DNA of 64,000 nucleotides from contig JANTQA010000026.1 in NCBI GenBank assembly GCA_027625915.1, forward strand, positions 992,001 through 1,056,000, given 5' to 3'. Shown here piece by piece: positions 11,072-23,500 of the stretch. Origin of the DNA: Anaeramoeba flamelloides (Eukaryota > Metamonada > Anaeramoebidae). Position numbers and translations under genes: made by a program. Under the pieces are notes generated by a model. It worked only from the letters and a program-made list of their open reading frames with translations. It ran no database searches and had not been told where the DNA came from. The first letter of the stretch is position 1. Each line of letters opens with the position of its first letter.

Positions 11072-11602
11072 AACCCCAATTCAAAATTTTTAACACACCA
11101 AAATTCAATTTGTGAAAAAAAAAACTTATTTAATCAATTAAAGAAGAAATACCAAATTAGAACCATTCACTAATTGAAATGTTAACACTTGTTTATAAAT
11201 TACAATACTCACAAAACAATAAATAAATAATTATAAATACAAATAAATCACGGGTGTGTTAAAAATTTTGGAGAGAGCAAAACAAAAAAATACATTAGTA
11301 AATTTGTTGAAATTCTATTAGGAATATTGATCGATCAAATGGTTAGATACTACCAACTAATTTTATATGAGTTCTTCCATTTATACAATTCGACTTTAAC
11401 ATAATATCGATGGTTGAAAAAAATTTTTGATCCAACGAAACAAATTACGTAATTCAAACAATGAAATGAAAACAAAAACTAAAAGATGAAAAAATGATTT
11501 TCATAACTTACAAAAATCAAAATTTTCTCAAATTTGAATGAAATTGTATTATTACGATTGTTTGGAACGTTTTATCTGTGTGGAAAATTTTGAATTTTAG
11601 TT
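11072..11602 (+). mobile_element. Element D1, TA-flanked, 531 bp
   Basis: The left end is AACCCCAATTCAAAATTTTT and the right end is AAAATTTTGAATTTTAGTT. They are imperfect inverted repeats of about 28 bp flanked by TA (11070-11071 and 11603-11604). D2 (28501-29034) and D3 (62796-63354) match along the whole length, including TGTTAACACTTGTTTATAAA and TGGAACGTTTTA landmarks. There is no coding content; it looks like a Tc1/mariner-type MITE. Confidence 0.8.
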
Positions 11603-11604
11603 TA

Positions 11605-12022
11605 TAAATTGAAATTGTCATAATTTTTCACAAAATATCATAAAAAAAATAGATATAATAAATTCAAAATATGTAATCCTAATACTAAAAGTATTAAACA
11701 GCAAATCATATATATTGAATGCATTATTATTAGTTTTTTATAAAAATGTAAAAGTAGTGAATTAATCATGGGTCACAATTAAAAAATTGAATTTTTGTTT
11801 TTAAAAAAATTGAATTTTTGTTTTTAAAAAAATTTCTTATTTGCACAACAAATTAGTCTTTGAAAAAAAAAATATTTTTAGTTTTATTATTTTCAAAAAT
11901 GATCATTTTTCATAATTCAGCAAAAATTAGATGATTTTGTTAATTAATAATAATAATAATAATTTTTTTGAATTTGTTATATTTTTCTTTACCACTCACC
12001 CTCAGTATTTAATGGGTAAATC
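11605..12022. other. Gene-free stretch downstream of the SDR gene
   Basis: A/T filler with a short direct repeat (AAAAAAATTGAATTTTTGTT, twice near 11785-11825) and a TAA microsatellite at 11944-11964. No polyadenylation signal can be singled out in this base composition. Confidence 0.5.
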
Positions 12023-15000
12023 TTAATCGTTTTTCTTTACTTTATTAATTGAACGTTTATACCATTTATTATGTAGCCAATTGAAAATACCAAAATTTTG
12101 ATTGATTATTTTCTCTAAGATCCAATGAGAGAAAAAAGGAGAGATTCTATAACCCGTGCCAACTAGTCCTAAGGTTTTTTTTACATACATTCGAGGAGAT
12201 GGGTTCAAGAAACCAAGTTTCAAAAAATAGGGGAATTTGAAATCAGAACAGAATGGAAGGACATAGCTTGTTTTGATTTTTTCTTTGACATATTCAAAAT
12301 GAAGCGAAAGTGAGAAATTTGCAATAAATTTTTTTGTGCCAGCATAAACAGAAAGATAGTGCAACCCATTCCACATAATCCATGAACTCGTATTGATAAT
12401 ATATCCGCCACCCTTTGTGATCATGAATGGCACAAGCATTTTTGCCATGCGTACTGCAACGTCAATATTCACCTGAACCATTTTTAAATCCTCTTCAATG
12501 GGTGTCTCATGAAATAGTTCTGCCTTTTCTGGGAACACTGTTGCGTTGTTCACCAGCACCTGCACATTTAACGGCTCTAATTCATTTTTTACCGTCTCAA
12601 ATGTATCGTCAAGATCTTCTGTCCAATCAACCTTGATAATTTTAATTTTTGTTTTGGGATCTTGATCAGCTACAAGATCGCAAATTTTTGTTAATCTTGA
12701 TACGCTATCTGAAAATACTGCAACACTAAATCCTTGTTTGGCTAATTGAAGTGTATATTCTTTACCAATTTCGTCATCGATACTAGTTATTACTAATATT
12801 TAGAAAGACATTTATTATCGATTTGAAAAGCGTTTAAGGTATATATATTTATTATCATGGGTTTATTTTTATTTTGAAAGTAGCCAACATAAACAAATAG
12901 TATTAATTGGAAAACAAATTGAACAAAATTTTCATTTTGGCTTTACTAAAAAGAAAAAAAATTGCGAAAAAAAAAAAAATAAATCACCATGTTCCCAATT
13001 CTAAAAGGAAAAATAAGAACATAACATTACTTGGCGATCAAATGGGTTTTAATTTTGACTTTGCTCTTGTCAAAAATATTTAAAAAGCTGAATGAAAATT
13101 TTGTTTGATATATTTTCCAGCAAATAGGAAAAAAAAAAGAAAAAAATGAAAAAGAAATAGAAATTGAAAAGTAATAATAAAAAAAAAAACAAAGTATAGA
13201 AAAGGGAAAATTTCTCAGCATTAATAAATACAGACAAATCTGAAATTAAAAAAACAACACATATGAATTCATTTTGTTTTTAGAAGTGTAAATATACGAA
13301 AAACCACATTATCTAGGAATCAAAGGAAAATACCTTCAAATAAAACCTCCAACGAAAAAATCCTTTAAATTTTGAATTTTTTTTTAGGTGTTAATTGAAT
13401 GATTGGATTTATAAAAAATAAAAAAATAGAAATTATGAAAAATGTAAAGGTTTAAAATTACTTAATAATTTTCTAAATTAAAGCCAATAAATAAAGTCTT
13501 TGTACATACTTGTGACTCTTTCAAAAAAATGTTTGTTTTCTTTTTATTGCCTTAAGCTTAAGGAAGTAGGTGCATTTTATCATTTTAGAAAATTTTTATT
13601 GTGAGAACCTTACTGAAAAAAGATTTTTTGAGTGGTATCGGATATTCAAATTTTGAAAGCAAAATATCGTCCGCTTCTCTATTTGTCAAAAGAACCCAAA
13701 GTAAACCAAAGTTGAAATCAGAGTTGAATCTTTCATTTCTTTAATTTTTTGAACATTTTTTTTATGGTTAAATATTTAGTTTTTCTAAAATTATTTTTTG
13801 GATCTAGAAATGTGTTTATGAGAATCTCTGAAATTAATCAAAGAAGAAACGAATAAAATAGACTGAGAAGCCGTACTTTTTAAACAAACTTTTCTTTTTT
13901 GAATCTCAAACAAGAAAGATCACCATTCCTGAATAAAATTATTTAAATAAAGAATTAAAAAAAATTTTTACAATCAAAAGAAATCTTTTTAACGATTTGT
14001 TTTTTCTTTTATAAGACCAAACACGAAAGATCACCATTTAAAATAAATTTGTTGAAATCAAGAATGAAAAAAAAAAAAATCGACCAAAGCATATTTTTGA
14101 AGATTTGTTTTCTTTATGTTCTTAATTTGGGTGAACAAACGAGAGATTAACTTTGGTTTCTCATCCCGTTCCAATTTGTCATTTTTTGAAGTAAAACTTT
14201 TTTTTACAAATTTGCTTTTAAAAATTCTTTTTACAAATAATGTTTATCAAACTAAGTAAAAAAAAAAGAATATTACTTTAGGGTTAAAGAAAAAGAATTG
14301 AATTATCGAAATCAAAAAACAAATGCAAAAAGTACAACCCAAAGAAAAAGAAAAATCTTTTAAAAAAAATGAAAGAAACACTCATTATTATTTTGGTTTT
14401 TATTAAAAAATAAATAATTTTTTCAAATAAAACAAATAGGCACAATAAATCAATATCTCTCAAGAAGATTTAAAAAAAAACCTATTTTCTTTACCGAATC
14501 TAGAGTTTGATGAATTAAATGAAAATAGGAATTAAAATTCATTTGAAAATTTCATTCTTTAGAAATAAAAAGTAATTTGTTAATCAAAAATTTTCCAAAA
14601 AAAAAGTTTTCCCAATCAGAATTAAAAAGAAAACCAAGTAAAGAAGAAGTGATTATATCAAAAGTTACAGATAAGATCAAGAAATAAACGAATTTTTTTT
14701 TATTTTTTCAAGCTCAATTTTTTAATTATTTTGATTTCCAATTTTTTAATTGGTAGGTAAATCTATTATACTAGGATATATTCAAATTCTTATTTTTATT
14801 AAAATATCAATGTATTTGGTTAAAGAAATGATTGTAATCATTCAATTTCGAATAAACTGGTGGTACTCAAAATTGGTAAAATGTATCTGCTCCCTTAAGT
14901 GTCATTTCAAAAAAGTGCGAACAAAAAGATTTTAGTGGTGCGATAAAAGTAGTTCTCTTGAGGTTTGGTTGGCTGTTTAAAAGAATTTTGAAACGAATTT

Positions 15001-15593
15001 AACAACTTTTTAAAATTACTATATTTTCACTTGGCTTGTTAAACAAGAAATCTTTTGTACTGTTAAATAATAATTTCTTATTTACCAAAATTGGATCGAT
15101 TCTTTAAAATTGTTCCATTCGATTTTAACCAAAATCAAAATTTTCTTAATTTGAGTTTAAGAATCAAGGGTTTCCGTTTTTCAAAAGAAACTAACAAAAT
15201 GATTTAAATATTTAAATTCGAACGAAAAAACAAAATGAAATGAACAAATTTATGAAACGACAAGAAAATATTTGAAACACCAAAAAGCAATTTAAGAAGA
15301 TTTTGGTATAATATTGTAGTAGAATTTAATCAGTTTTGAAACTTATTAGATCGTGAATAACACAAAAACAAAAAGAAAAAAACCATTTTTGAAAGAAAAC
15401 AAAAGGATAAATAACACAAACCTGCCCAGACTTCTTCTTCTTTCGGAAATTTATTTCTTAAGATTGTAGGCGATCGAATATACTGTTTATAAATATACAA
15501 ACAAAATTGAATCAAGAACCATAGTGCAACAATACCACCAATAATATAGAATATTAGATTTAGTAGAGGTGAAAAATTTTCGGGAATTAACAT
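12023..15593 (-). CDS. 3-ketoacyl-CoA reductase-like SDR (17-beta-HSD12 type), two exons
   Basis: Exon 1 (15593-15422) encodes an N-terminal membrane anchor (about residues 10-34) and ends ...EEEVWA plus one base. Exon 2 (12792-12023) begins TA ATA ACT, completing codon 58, and reads VITSIDDEIGKEYTLQLAKQ. Phases match, and the product is 313 residues, normal for very-long-chain 3-oxoacyl-CoA reductases, which act in fatty-acid elongation at the ER. NNA, Asn166, the serine pair 193-194, and Tyr207/Lys211 (YAGTK) fit the SDR catalytic set. The C-terminal LPF and SPRMYVKKTLGLVGTGYR blocks match the family. The protein ends KKND, a KKxx ER-retrieval form. The cofactor loop is odd: TGxxxGxG is replaced by TSIDDEIG, losing two glycines. 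Either cofactor binding has diverged or the gene is drifting. The intron is 2629 bp. Confidence 0.82.
12793..15421 (-). other. 2.6 kb intron of the SDR gene
   Basis: The donor GTTTGTGTTA starts at 15421 and the acceptor AATATTAG ends at 12793 on the minus strand. The interior is A/T-rich with no clear inverted-repeat element, unlike the SAM50 and MTHFR introns. Open frames at 13027-13221 and 14750-14935 are composition artefacts. Confidence 0.75.
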
Positions 15594-15776
15594 AAAAAAA
15601 AAAAAAAATAAAAAAAGAAAAAATGAAAGGAAAACACAAAATTTCTATCATATAAACCAAAGTGAAAACATTGAATTCAGAAAAGTTGAATGAATATTGT
15701 ATACTAAACTTATTTATGCAATTATAAAAAATAGGGGCAATATTTCAATTTTTCCAGATAATTTTTTTCCCATTAA

Positions 15777-17224
15777 GGGATTAGTATCTACCTACGATAA
15801 TCCTAATATCAAAGTATGTTGTTATTGGACCTAATCACCTGAGTTCTACATGGTTACAATGTCTTTAAAAAGTCGATTGGAAAAGTAGTAATATTGGTTG
15901 ATCACATCAATTGAAAAAGATACTTGTATTAATAAACAATCCAAGAATTCCAGAAAAAAATCTTCATTTGTCTAGAAATTTAAAGGTTGAATCATAAATC
16001 TGAAGATTTAAATAGTTGCAAAATATCTTTCTTAAATTTGTTATGAAATGTTGATTATTTGATAAAAAATCAATTTTAAAAACATTAATTAATGAACAAT
16101 GAGATTCCTATTAGAAATGATTTTACAAATTTTGGAAATATATTGATGATGCAATTATATTTATAAAAAGCAAACAAAATTAATCAGTCTTTGAAATTCG
16201 ATGTTAATGATTATTGTGTTAATCTTTGAAATAAAAAATTTATAAAAAAATAGTTACTTTTGGCAGTTCTAAATGTGAATTATCAAATACGGGAATAATA
16301 TTGTATGGGTTTCTATCTTTATATTTTGAAAAGGAAATAAAAAAAAATTTCTAACATGAAAATTTTTGAGAGTGATCATTAGTAAAAAACGTAAATATCT
16401 ATTTTGCATTAAGATTTTTAATTGATTTTTTAGAGCAATGCTAATCATGTAAACTCTCTTTCAAATAAAAGGGCACAAAAATTTTTAAGAATTATTCATA
16501 AATGAATCAAATTAATTGTAGTATCATTCTAAAATCTAAGAAACGCTTTAAAACATAAAAAAAACACTCAAATGAATCTTTAAAACTCATTAAAACAAAA
16601 CAATAAAAATTAAAATTCAATATTTTAAAAATTGGTGTGCCCTTTTATTTGAAATGAGAAATCTCGTTTTGTAAATTGTAATGAAAAAAATTATAAACCC
16701 CATAAAAACCTTTGAACAAGGTGAATTGGGAAAAAGTTCATAAAGTTTTATTGATAATTCTTTACACTTCAAACTTTTGTTCTTTAAAGTCTCATTTCCA
16801 AGATAAAGCCGCAATTCATCTGGTATTTTGTTGGAATGATTTTTCTTGATTTCTCTTTTCTTTGTTCTATGCATCAAACCAATAATGTTCTTTCTTAATT
16901 CCTATTTCTAGATCATTTGAAATCAAACAATAAACTGTTTCCATTTATACACAGGTAGATTATTTCCAAATTGGTTTCTTCTTATCTTGCTTTCTCATTT
17001 TCCAACTGTTCAATATCCATAAAATAAAAAAAGCAAAAAAAGAAAAAATGAATAATTAAAATGAAAATCACCAATAAGTAATTATCTTATTAACAATCAA
17101 TTTAGATGATATTGACGATTTGAGAGGTGTACCCTTTTATTTGAAAAATACTTAGCACTAATAATATTTTTATCCAATTGCAGTATATTTCGAAAATAGA
17201 CTAATCTAGGGTGAAACCAATCCC
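15777..17224. mobile_element. Element A2, piggyBac-like MITE interrupted by B2
   Basis: The element sits between TTAA at 15773-15776 and TTAA at 17225-17228. Its ends are GGGATTAGTATCTACC and AACCAATCCC. Without B2 it is about 745 bp, the same as A3. Alignment to A3 and A4 runs through GTATGTTGTTATTGGACCTA and the GATGTTAATGATTATTG region. It lies 180 bp upstream of the SDR start, so it may have changed that gene's 5' region. Confidence 0.8.
16452..17152 (-). mobile_element. Element B2 inserted in A2, with a conserved short frame
   Basis: The element is 701 bp. The left end AACTCTCTTTCAAATAAAAG and right end CTTTTATTTGAAAAATACT are flanked by TA at 16450-16451 and 17153-17154. A3 and A4 carry the uninterrupted site (CATGTAGCACTAATAT in A4), so TA duplication is directly visible. 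An 86-residue frame (16877-16617, minus) contains KKREIKKNHSNKIPDELRLY, shared almost exactly with B3. It may be the helix-turn-helix start of a Tc1/mariner transposase, but nothing catalytic follows. The element also contains a second copy of its own end at about 16633-16655. Confidence 0.8.
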
Positions 17225-17228
17225 TTAA

Positions 17229-17632
17229 GTGAGGAATTTAAATCTTTAAATGATATAAAATCGGAAAAATATTATCTTGTAGTAGTTTTTCTCCCTTATT
17301 TTGGGTCTCAGTTGTTTGATCTAAAACTTAATTTGTCTTTCATATTTTATACAAAAGGATCTTTTTTAAAAAAATATTTTTCAATTATTTGAGAAAAGAA
17401 AAACGTTAAATGCTTTGAATTTATATATTTTTAATCAACAAAAAAAGAAATAATTTGTTTACATTGATTTTTTAATTTATTCAGTTTTAATTTTATTTTA
17501 AAATAACCAAAATATTGATTTTCATATTCAAAACATTTAGTAAAAAGTGTTATTTGGGTTATATTATCTTTGTTTGAGATTGGGAAATAATAATATACTG
17601 GTTTAAATTCCTAAAATAAGAAAGTCAGTTTA
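17229..17632. other. Gene-free A/T-rich stretch
   Basis: Nothing recognisable lies between A2 and C1. Confidence 0.5.
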
Positions 17633-18120
17633 TAGTAATGAAAAAAATGCCTGTTATGTAAAATAATCCCAGGAAAAGATTTTTAATTGTTAATATTAGT
17701 AAAATTGATGTGTAATTACTTCAATTTAAAATTAAATCCTTTTTTCTAAGAATCAAACTTTTAAAATTATAACCCACCCACTTATTAAAATAATGATTTG
17801 TTAAATTACTATTGTTCAAAACACAATTCAATCAATCAAAATACAAGAATAAAAATTATCATTTTCCTTACTCTAATAAACCTCTATATAACCAGATATT
17901 TTTTTCAAAATAAGTAGATCTACTTTCCTACCAAACAATTGGCTGAGTATTCTATAAAGATACCAAATTTTAATGGACATTAGGTAGGTTTATTACCCAG
18001 TTCATAAAAAATTTGGTTATTTAGAAAAAGAATTTAATTAAAAATATTTTAAATTACATATCAATTTTACTAATATTAACAATTAACAATCGTACCAGTT
18101 ATATTTTTCATGTACAGTAA
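17633..18120. mobile_element. Element C1, TA-class inverted-repeat element
   Basis: The left arm carries AATCCCAGGAAAAGATTTTT and TGTTAATATTAGTAAAATTG. The right arm repeats the latter in reverse (18055-18095). C2 at 28263-30007 has the same arms, better preserved. Without insertions the family is about 490-520 bp. The outer ends here are eroded, so the right limit is approximate. Confidence 0.65.
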
Positions 18121-19546
18121 TATTTTCACATTTATATATTGAAAAAATAATTAATTTTAAAAATGATCTTTCTGAACTTTGTAATTTTAATTTTTTTAAA
18201 AATCTGTACCTTAATCTGTTTTTTTTTTATTTGTGTTTTAATTTTGTTTATAAAGGTGTCACATAAAGGTCTAACTTGGAAGTATTTCAGTGATTCTCCA
18301 CTAGTTATTTATAAATTCTTGATTTTTTTTTCTTTAATCTTTCTTATTTTTAATTCTTCTTTTTTTCCTTCACACTATTTTTTTTTAACATTCTTCATTT
18401 CCAGAGTATAAACTGAATAGACTTTAAAATTCTTTTAATGAATTTATCAAGATACTCTTTGATTTAGAAGACATAAATTTATTCACTTCAGAATTCTCTC
18501 TTTTATTGGAATTATTTTTTTAATTTTGGAACACAGATAATAAATCCACACACCAAAAATTTGATAAGCCGTTTTTTTTTTTTTTTTTTTTGATTGATAG
18601 TTAATTATTTTTTTGTTTTATTGCAATTATGAATTTTCAAAAATTTTTAACATTAAATTAGTGAATACTCCTTTATTTAGTACTTTCAAGATTATTTATT
18701 TCGAACAAATTTTTTTTCAAATGAGTGTAAATTGGTATTTTAAAATTATAGAATTGATGTTAAATTTATTGTTTTTATTGATTTAGACTGTTTTTTATTC
18801 TTATAAAAATAATTTTACTCATTTTTAAAATAATCAGAAAATTATTTAGCTTGTTGCAATTATATAGTTACACAACATTATATAGAATGTACACCTTTTG
18901 AATAATAGTAAATGTAATCGATTTTGTTCTCAAAATAAAATGATTTATTGAGAACAGAAAACATCTTAACCGTAGAAATATTGAACTCTAAATGACTGAT
19001 TGTTCTTCTTTTTCGAAAAAATTCATTTCTCAGGATTAAAATAATTTGAATCTTAAATAGAATTTCTTGAATTTTTTTCAAGGTAAAAAAAATCTTTTTT
19101 TATTTTTATTTAGTTTTAAATAGAAGAGTCAATTAATCAAAAATTGCCTCCTGTATTTCTGAAATCCTAAATTTCTTTAGAGTTTTTTATCCTAACTATA
19201 ATATATGTCAGGTTATAACACATAAAATGGCTTTTCTTTTAAAAAATAAAAAAAAAAAAAATATTTTAAACAAATACAAGAAAAAGAGAATAAAAAGCAG
19301 GGAATTAAAAAGAGTAAAAAAAAAAATAAGAATCAAAAAATGAAAATTCAAAAAGAAATTAATGTGATATATTTAATGATAAAAACACTCAAGAGCCAAT
19401 AATCAATACAACAGTTAATAATTAATAATTCATAATCAATAATAAAAAATCGATAATCAAAATAAATTAATTTTCAAAAATATTGAAAATAAAAATTCAA
19501 AGTGGGCTTAACATTAACATTTACAAAAAAGTATTAAATACTTTGG
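18121..19546. other. Gene-free stretch downstream of the seven-helix gene
   Basis: No gene or element is recognised. Frames at 18163-18411 and 18878-19081 are hydrophobic A/T artefacts. There is a long T-tract near 18570-18590. Confidence 0.5.
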
Positions 19547-20548
19547 TTATTTTTTGATAAGATAACCATTTTCATCTTCACTTTGATCAGAATTATCATA
19601 ACCCTCTGAATCAACAACGCCTTCGTATTCATCAGAATCTGAAAAGGAATCATTATTGTTTGTAATCTTTTTAAAATTCTTTTCGTTTGGATTTACACGT
19701 GAAATCCCTGTTTGGCATATTATTAAATTGATTGTCAAAATAATGATTTGGTCAATCGACCAAATAAGTTCTGTAGTGGAGGAGCACGCAACCTTTTCAA
19801 AGCATTCTGTTGCCATTGAAATTATTGATGTCACTGATTCCTGTAATAAAACAAGGAGGCAGATCACAGAAATGATGATTACCTTAAGATATAATTTCTT
19901 AATTTCCGCTTGCATCTTGCCTTGCCTTCTTGCCCTGAAAAAACGCCTTATGAGACTAAGAAGTACAATGGCAAACGCAATGGCAATGGTCACCAATAAG
20001 ACATTGACATATATCATATAAACAAGCCACAAAGTTGTATTTTTCCATAGGAGCCGTGTCGTGATTTCCATTACGGTTGTGAAAAAGGAAAAAAGGATCA
20101 TCAGCCTTTGCACTTTCTTTGTGAAAGTCATGTTGAGCGATCGTGATTTTTGTGTTTGTAACAAATCTATCCACCATAAGACAACAATGGTCCCAAGATA
20201 AACACTAAACAATTTTGGTAGCCCATAAAAAAAGTCATTGATGACAGTGTTGAAACGGTAGTGGCACGAGTGCGGATCAAACAAATAATAAAACGCACTG
20301 ATGACTGAAATCAAAACAATGATCGACAGCGAAAAGATACGTACAACCCGTATGTTTAACAAGAGTTGGTGGCTTTTCGGGAGCGAAAATGCCTTGTAAA
20401 GTAAATAGATCGACGCAAGAAGCAACAGAATAAAAAGGATACCAAAGATTATTTCTCGGACTTTGAAACTTGAAGCTAAGCACACACATTGAACAGCCTT
20501 ACCAGTGTTTGTTTTGCAATTTCCATAATGAATTGTTTCGTTTCTCAT
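19547..20548 (-). CDS. Seven-helix membrane protein, THH1/TOM1/TOM3-like
   Basis: A single 333-residue frame without introns. Hydrophobic helices lie near residues 33-53, 69-89, 108-130, 146-165, 173-200, 221-241 and 262-282, with a basic loop after helix 5 (RRFFRARRQGK). The N-terminus carries Cys11, Cys21 and Cys23 and an N-glycosylation sequon at Asn3. The block from NIRVVRIF through FYYLFDP to GLPKLFSVYLGTIVVLWWID resembles the THH1/TOM1/TOM3 (DUF1084) family, in which an R-x-x-x region, a P after helix 2 and an LP-x-L-F-x-x-Y-x-x-x-V-x-x-W motif recur. Members are seven-helix membrane proteins of uncertain signalling role. The C-terminal 45 residues are acidic and serine-rich (SFSDSDEYEG, DNSDQSEDENG), with likely CK2-type sites. 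A generic GPCR-like protein is the alternative. Confidence 0.78.
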   Translation of the reverse strand: MRNETIHYGNCKTNTGKAVQCVCLASSFKVREIIFGILFILLLLASIYLLYKAFSLPKSHQLLLNIRVVRIFSLSIIVLISVISAFYYLFDPHSCHYRFNTVINDFFYGLPKLFSVYLGTIVVLWWIDLLQTQKSRSLNMTFTKKVQRLMILFSFFTTVMEITTRLLWKNTTLWLVYMIYVNVLLVTIAIAFAIVLLSLIRRFFRARRQGKMQAEIKKLYLKVIIISVICLLVLLQESVTSIISMATECFEKVACSSTTELIWSIDQIIILTINLIICQTGISRVNPNEKNFKKITNNNDSFSDSDEYEGVVDSEGYDNSDQSEDENGYLIKK

Positions 20549-23500
20549 TTAGAGTTCCTTTGAGTTGGAATTTGGAAAAAAAATTTGAGAATTGGCAAAT
20601 TCGAAGAAAAATGAATTGACAAAAGTGTTCGTTTTGATCTTTCAAAAAAAGTTAATTTATTTTTTCCTTTGACAAACCTTTTACAAATGTGAATAAATCA
20701 CTTTTTTTAAAACATATGAACAAAACAAATTTGAACAACAGACACAGTCTTTTGAAGAATAAATGGAAAAAGTTTTCACTTAGTTTTCCAATTTTTATTA
20801 TACTTTTTAAGGGTGTCATCAAAGAAGTTGGTTGAAATTTTGAGAATTGGACTTAAATAAGGGTAACACAATTAAAGTGAAATTTTTCCTAATAACTGAT
20901 AAATTGTTTAAAAAGTTTTTAAGGGTTGGGTAGTTACGATGAAAAATAATTTTCTTAAAATGGAAAAAAAAAATTTTGTAATTTTAATAAGTGCCTATAA
21001 CGAATCAAAAAACAAACTAACACCCTGTGAAGCATGGTCGATCTCCAAAAATCAACAATCAAAAAATGAGGATATTTTTAGAAAACAACACCGCCAAAGA
21101 GAGACACTCAATTTTCAATTAGAATGGTTGTGTTTTATCAATTTGGAAAACAACTATTTCAGTTTTGAAGTTTGTCTCTTTGGCACTCGTTGAGATTTGA
21201 AAGATTTTTTTGTTCATTTTTTACTTTCTCGACTAAGTTATTTTTTTTAAAAGAATGTTACAAAATCCTTACTTTGTCAAATATAGAGAGTTAGAGTCTA
21301 ACCAGAAATTAGATTAAATCGAATTAAATTGAATTGTTACTTTATGAAAACAATTTGTTTTAAATTGATCAAATTTAACCCTTTGGAAATAAATAAAAGA
21401 AGTCAGTAATTTTTTTCAATTTGATTTTTTGGAATTCTTTTTAATTGTAACTTTTTTTTTGAGTAAATTTGGTTTTTTTGGAATTGAGAATTCAACTTTT
21501 TTTTTTTATGAAATTGGATTTTTTTGAAGTAGATTTCTTTTGTATCTTTTTTTTTTAATTGAATTTTTTGTTCATAAGATTTCTTTTGAACTTTTTTTTT
21601 AAATTGAATATTTTGTCAATGAGATCCTATGAAATTTTTTATTTTGTTATTAACTTTTGTCTAAAAAAGAAGTGGCAATTTCACAATACACTTATCTTTT
21701 GTTTCAAGTTATTTCCTGAGTATGGAGCAAGTCTACTATAAATGAAAAGATCCTTATAATTTTGGTTCAAATATCTATTTTTTTATGTCTTGTAACACAA
21801 CACTAAACTACTGGGAAAATTTTTTCAAAAAAAAATCTCTAAATTTTGTATTTTTGAAATACACTCATATAATAAACATTATTATACATAACAATTTTCA
21901 ATGAGGTTTACAACTTTAATAGATATTAATAGGAATTGAAAAAAAATGAAATTTTTCAGTAATATTTTTTTCATTTTTAATTGTAAAATTTTTGAATTTT
22001 TTAATTGACTTAGCCGAGAGAACATTTTCAAGTATTTTTTTAATGGTCTAAAAGGAAACATATTTTTCAATTTGAAAATAGCACAAAATATTCCAATCAA
22101 AAGATATCGCTAAATTAAATTGAATAACTGATTTTTTATCTGTTTTTGGAATATTTTTTATCATTTTATTTTTTTCCATGTTTGAGTTTTTATATACATT
22201 CCCGGTTTTTTTCTGCAAATTACTTTAACAAATATTCGTTTTTCAATCTTAATGCTCAATCAAAAATTAATTCATTTCAACTTTTTCCAATAAAAAAATA
22301 CCCTGAAAATAGGTGTTTTTTTCAAAAGTCGGTATTTTTGAAAAGGGGGGTATTTGGATTTTCAAGAGTTTAAAAGCTATCCTATTTTTATTACATACAA
22401 TTATGATAACTTTGAAAAAATAATTTATAAAAGAAGTATAACTGAAATCCAATATATAGTTTAGGCTAACTTCAATTTTCGGTATTTAAATTTTCGTTGT
22501 AGTGAACTTTCCAAATATTTTTTTTCCAACTCTAATCTTGTTGTCAATTAATATAACAGTTTTCAAGGAACTTGGATCAATATTGTTCTTTCTTCAAAGC
22601 TCATAAAATCAAATTCAAAAATTAGAAAGTGAAAAAAAAAGTACTTATAAATTTGGCTAAATATCTAAAAATTTTTTACTTCATTGTACTTTACAAATCT
22701 TTTTTTAATCATTTTGAATATAGTGTTCTATTGGCTTAAATGTTGAAAAACTTTATAAAATTAGTTGTTCCTTCAAAATATTCTTACTTTCGAGTTGTTT
22801 TTAAAAGCTTAGCACCTAGATGACAAAAATGCAAATTGAACAAAAAATTTCATTCAATAAATTTGAATTTATCAGTAATAAACACATTTGTTAATTGAAT
22901 GGTATTAGTGGACTTGGAATTAAATATAGGAAATAATTTTTACTTCACCTTCGTTTTTTTTTAGAGTAAGGGTACCTCGAAAGAAAATTTGTATTTGAAT
23001 ATTCAATAGAAAAAATTTCGACTTCCCCTCCCTTATCCTTATTTTTCATTTACAAAAATGGGTTATCAAATAAGAAGGTTGTCGTTTGTTACTCCGTTTA
23101 ATTATTTGGTTCTTTTTGATTCTACGTGCTTGACAAACTAAATATCTTATAGAAAGGAATCTTTCAGAATTATCAGGTGAATAATTAGCAAAAATTCTAT
23201 ACCCCACATGTACATTTAAATTACTAATTACTGTATTAAATCTTAAATAAGGAGATTACTCTTTGTGCTTTCTATATGTTAGTATGGCCCTTTTTTATTG
23301 GCTATTTTCAGTAAACGATATATTACTAACAAAATTTTTATTTCTGAATTTTAATAATAAATATCAACTCAAATTTTATCAAATTTAAAATTCAAATAAA
23401 AATAAAACTTGTCGACAATATTTTCTGAAAGAACTGTATTTTACAAAAGCTAATTTTTGGATTGATTTTTCAAGAAATTAAGGGAGGAAATTTTTGTATT

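Noticed and set aside
19656-20021. 121-residue plus-strand frame
   Set aside because: Antisense shadow of the seven-helix membrane protein.
20939-21193. 84-residue plus-strand frame with mixed codons
   Set aside because: Looked mildly coding, but no homology, no membrane or domain pattern, and no junctions.
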